The position numbers were made by a program, and so were the translations under genes. A stretch of DNA of 64,000 nucleotides, taken from Pipra filicauda. Lineage: Eukaryota; Chordata; Aves; Passeriformes; Pipridae. The first letter of the stretch is position 1. Every line of letters starts with the position of its first letter. A model generated the notes under the pieces. That model searched no databases. It was not told the origin of the DNA and saw only the letters and a list, made by a program, of their open reading frames with translations. The DNA lies in the NCBI RefSeq assembly GCF_003945595.2, contig NW_024104294.1, positions 1,059,001 to 1,123,000 of the forward strand, written 5' to 3'. This document shows, piece by piece, positions 62,800-64,000 of the stretch.

Positions 62800-64000
62800 A
62801 TCATCATGGCTAGGCTTCGTGAATGAAGATCTGGGGAGGGCTCTACCCACATTTGTTACAAGCACACTGGTGGCTAAAAAGGCAAATACGAGAGAGACAC
62901 GTACGGTTGCAAAAGGCACAGCAGGAAAGACTCCTTAGGTGGTAAATTCTGCAAGGCACGATTCTTTCTGCGTTGTCTTTTCTCCTCCAGAGTGATCCTG
63001 CGTGCGTTCTCAAAGGAAAAACAGCAGCGTTATAGATGGTGTGTCTCCAGACCTCCCGGTTGGAGGCCAGAGCAGACCAGTTATGATGATCAATACGGCC
63101 AAGGCTGAGATGTTGTTTCAGGGAGTCCTTGTATCTCCTCTTCGGGGCTCCTCTCATGCAGCAGCCGGTGGCAAGTTCACAATAAAGCAAGATCTTAGGG
63201 AGGCCGTGGTTGGTCCTTCATCCGGGAGATGTGCCCTGCCCAACGCAGCTGTGTTCTCAGCAACATGGCCTCAATACTTGTGACTGCTGCTTGTTCTAGA
63301 ACAGATGTATTGGTCACATAATCTGACCAGTGGATGTTTAAGGATTGTATGAAGGCAGCGTTGATGGAAGCGTTCCAGGAGTCGCAGGTGGTGGCAGTAG
63401 ATGACCCATGATTCGGACCCATATAAGAGAGTCGACAACACTATGGCTCTGTAAACACTGATCTTGGTACTTCAAGTGTTTATTTCGCCAAACTCTTTTA
63501 TGAAGCTTTCTGAAGGCACTGTATGCCTTTGCTAACCTGTTGTCTATCTCCCCGTCAATCTCACCATCCGAGGAGATGAGGCCACCCAGGTAATTAAACT
63601 GCTGGACTGATTTGAGCTCTGATTGGCCAATGGTGATGTGGGGATGATGGAAGACTTCCTGAGGTGCAGGTTGATAGAGAACTTCTGTTTTCTTTAAACT
63701 GACTTCCAGCCCAAAGAGCTCAGCAGCCTCAGCACAGCAGGATGTTAAACGCTGCAGAGCTGCTTCTGTGTGAGCGACGAGGGCGGCGTCATCAGCATAA
63801 AGCAGCTCCCGGACAAGGTGGTTGAAGGTCTTGGTGTGGGCCTTCAGCTGCCTTAGGTTGAAAAGGCTTCCATCAGTACAGTATCGAATGTAGATACCGT
63901 CCTGATCCTCGAGGTCTGCCGTGGCCCTTTGGAGCATCCTGCTGAGAAAGATTGTGAATAGGGTTGGTGCAAGAACGCAGCCTTGTTTCACACCACTGGT
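62800..64000 (-). mobile_element. RTE-like non-LTR retrotransposon, 3' part, runs off window
   Basis: This is the 3' part of a non-LTR retrotransposon on the minus strand. It encodes the second half of a reverse transcriptase followed by a long C-terminal region. The QGCVLAPTLF motif lies at the right edge, and the catalytic YADD box is at 63788-63799. The EVSLKKTEVL and FNYLGG blocks that follow are the usual downstream order in RTE-type enzymes. The left boundary is placed at about 62800, where 'tcatcatgg' could be the remnant of the short trinucleotide tail common at RTE 3' ends. The endonuclease part would lie beyond 64000. Assignment to the RTE group (RTE or a close relative) comes from the protein blocks. 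Assignment to the bird family AviRTE is only a possibility. Confidence 0.85.
62843..64000 (-). pseudogene. RTE-like reverse transcriptase, partial and frameshifted
   Basis: This is the reverse transcriptase of the element at 62800-64000; in a live copy it would copy element RNA into DNA at a nicked genomic target. Reading leftward from 64000, the frame is open at the window edge: the codon at 63989-63991 is GTG inside the protein, so no start lies here. Motif B-like QGCVLAP is followed by YADD at 63788-63799, then the EVSLKKTEVL and YLGG blocks. The frame shifts at about 63470, again at about 63340 and again at about 63195. The last piece reaches a stop at 62843-62845. Its tail (62858-62920) has the spacing C-x2-C-x12-H-x3-C, a zinc-finger-like pattern known at the C-terminus of related elements. 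Three frameshifts make it inactive. Confidence 0.85.

Noticed and set aside
63002..63283. 93-codon plus-strand frame at the right edge
   Set aside because: It is antisense to the RTE-like reverse transcriptase and is a shadow frame.
1..64000. Endogenous retrovirus, tRNA genes or CRISPR arrays
   Set aside because: I saw no paired LTR-like ends, primer-binding site or retroviral protein motifs, no tRNA with recognisable A and B boxes, and no regularly spaced direct repeats.

Overview
The window looks like vertebrate nuclear DNA, most likely from a bird. The main reason is the repeats. A CR1 LINE with the bird-type 3' end lies on the minus strand at about 51226-52056, and a shorter CR1 3' end lies on the plus strand at about 852-945. 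Repeats are otherwise sparse, CpG is generally scarce, and no compact or operon-like gene arrangement is seen. Bird is an inference from the CR1 type and the low repeat load; a turtle or crocodilian cannot be fully excluded from sequence reading alone.

I found no host protein-coding gene, rRNA, tRNA or CRISPR array that I can support. The many open frames of 60-180 codons are about what chance gives for this much AT-rich DNA in six frames. None shows a family motif except those inside the two retrotransposons. The window is best described as intergenic or deep intronic DNA.

Layout: 1-851 is unassigned, followed by the short plus-strand CR1 tail (about 852-945). From 946 to about 51225 there is mostly unique AT-rich sequence with poly-A, poly-T, CAAC, CT and AC tracts, several inverted repeats (notably 45982-46015) and two clusters of TAAT cores (about 12694-12808 and 39089-39160). 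The larger CR1 copy is at 51226-52056, carrying the decayed C-terminal end of its ORF2. A tract made only of G and T on the plus strand sits at 52703-52772. From 52773 to 62799 the sequence is again unassigned, apart from an exact 25-bp direct repeat (56127-56151 and 59306-59330).

The right edge (about 62800 to 64000) is the most informative part. It holds the 3' part of an RTE-like non-LTR retrotransposon on the minus strand. The reverse transcriptase catalytic box (YADD) is visible at 63788-63799, and a C2HC zinc-finger-like tail lies at 62858-62920. The open frame runs off the window and is broken by three frameshifts, so the copy is dead. RTE elements are patchy in birds, which makes this copy useful for working out the host lineage.
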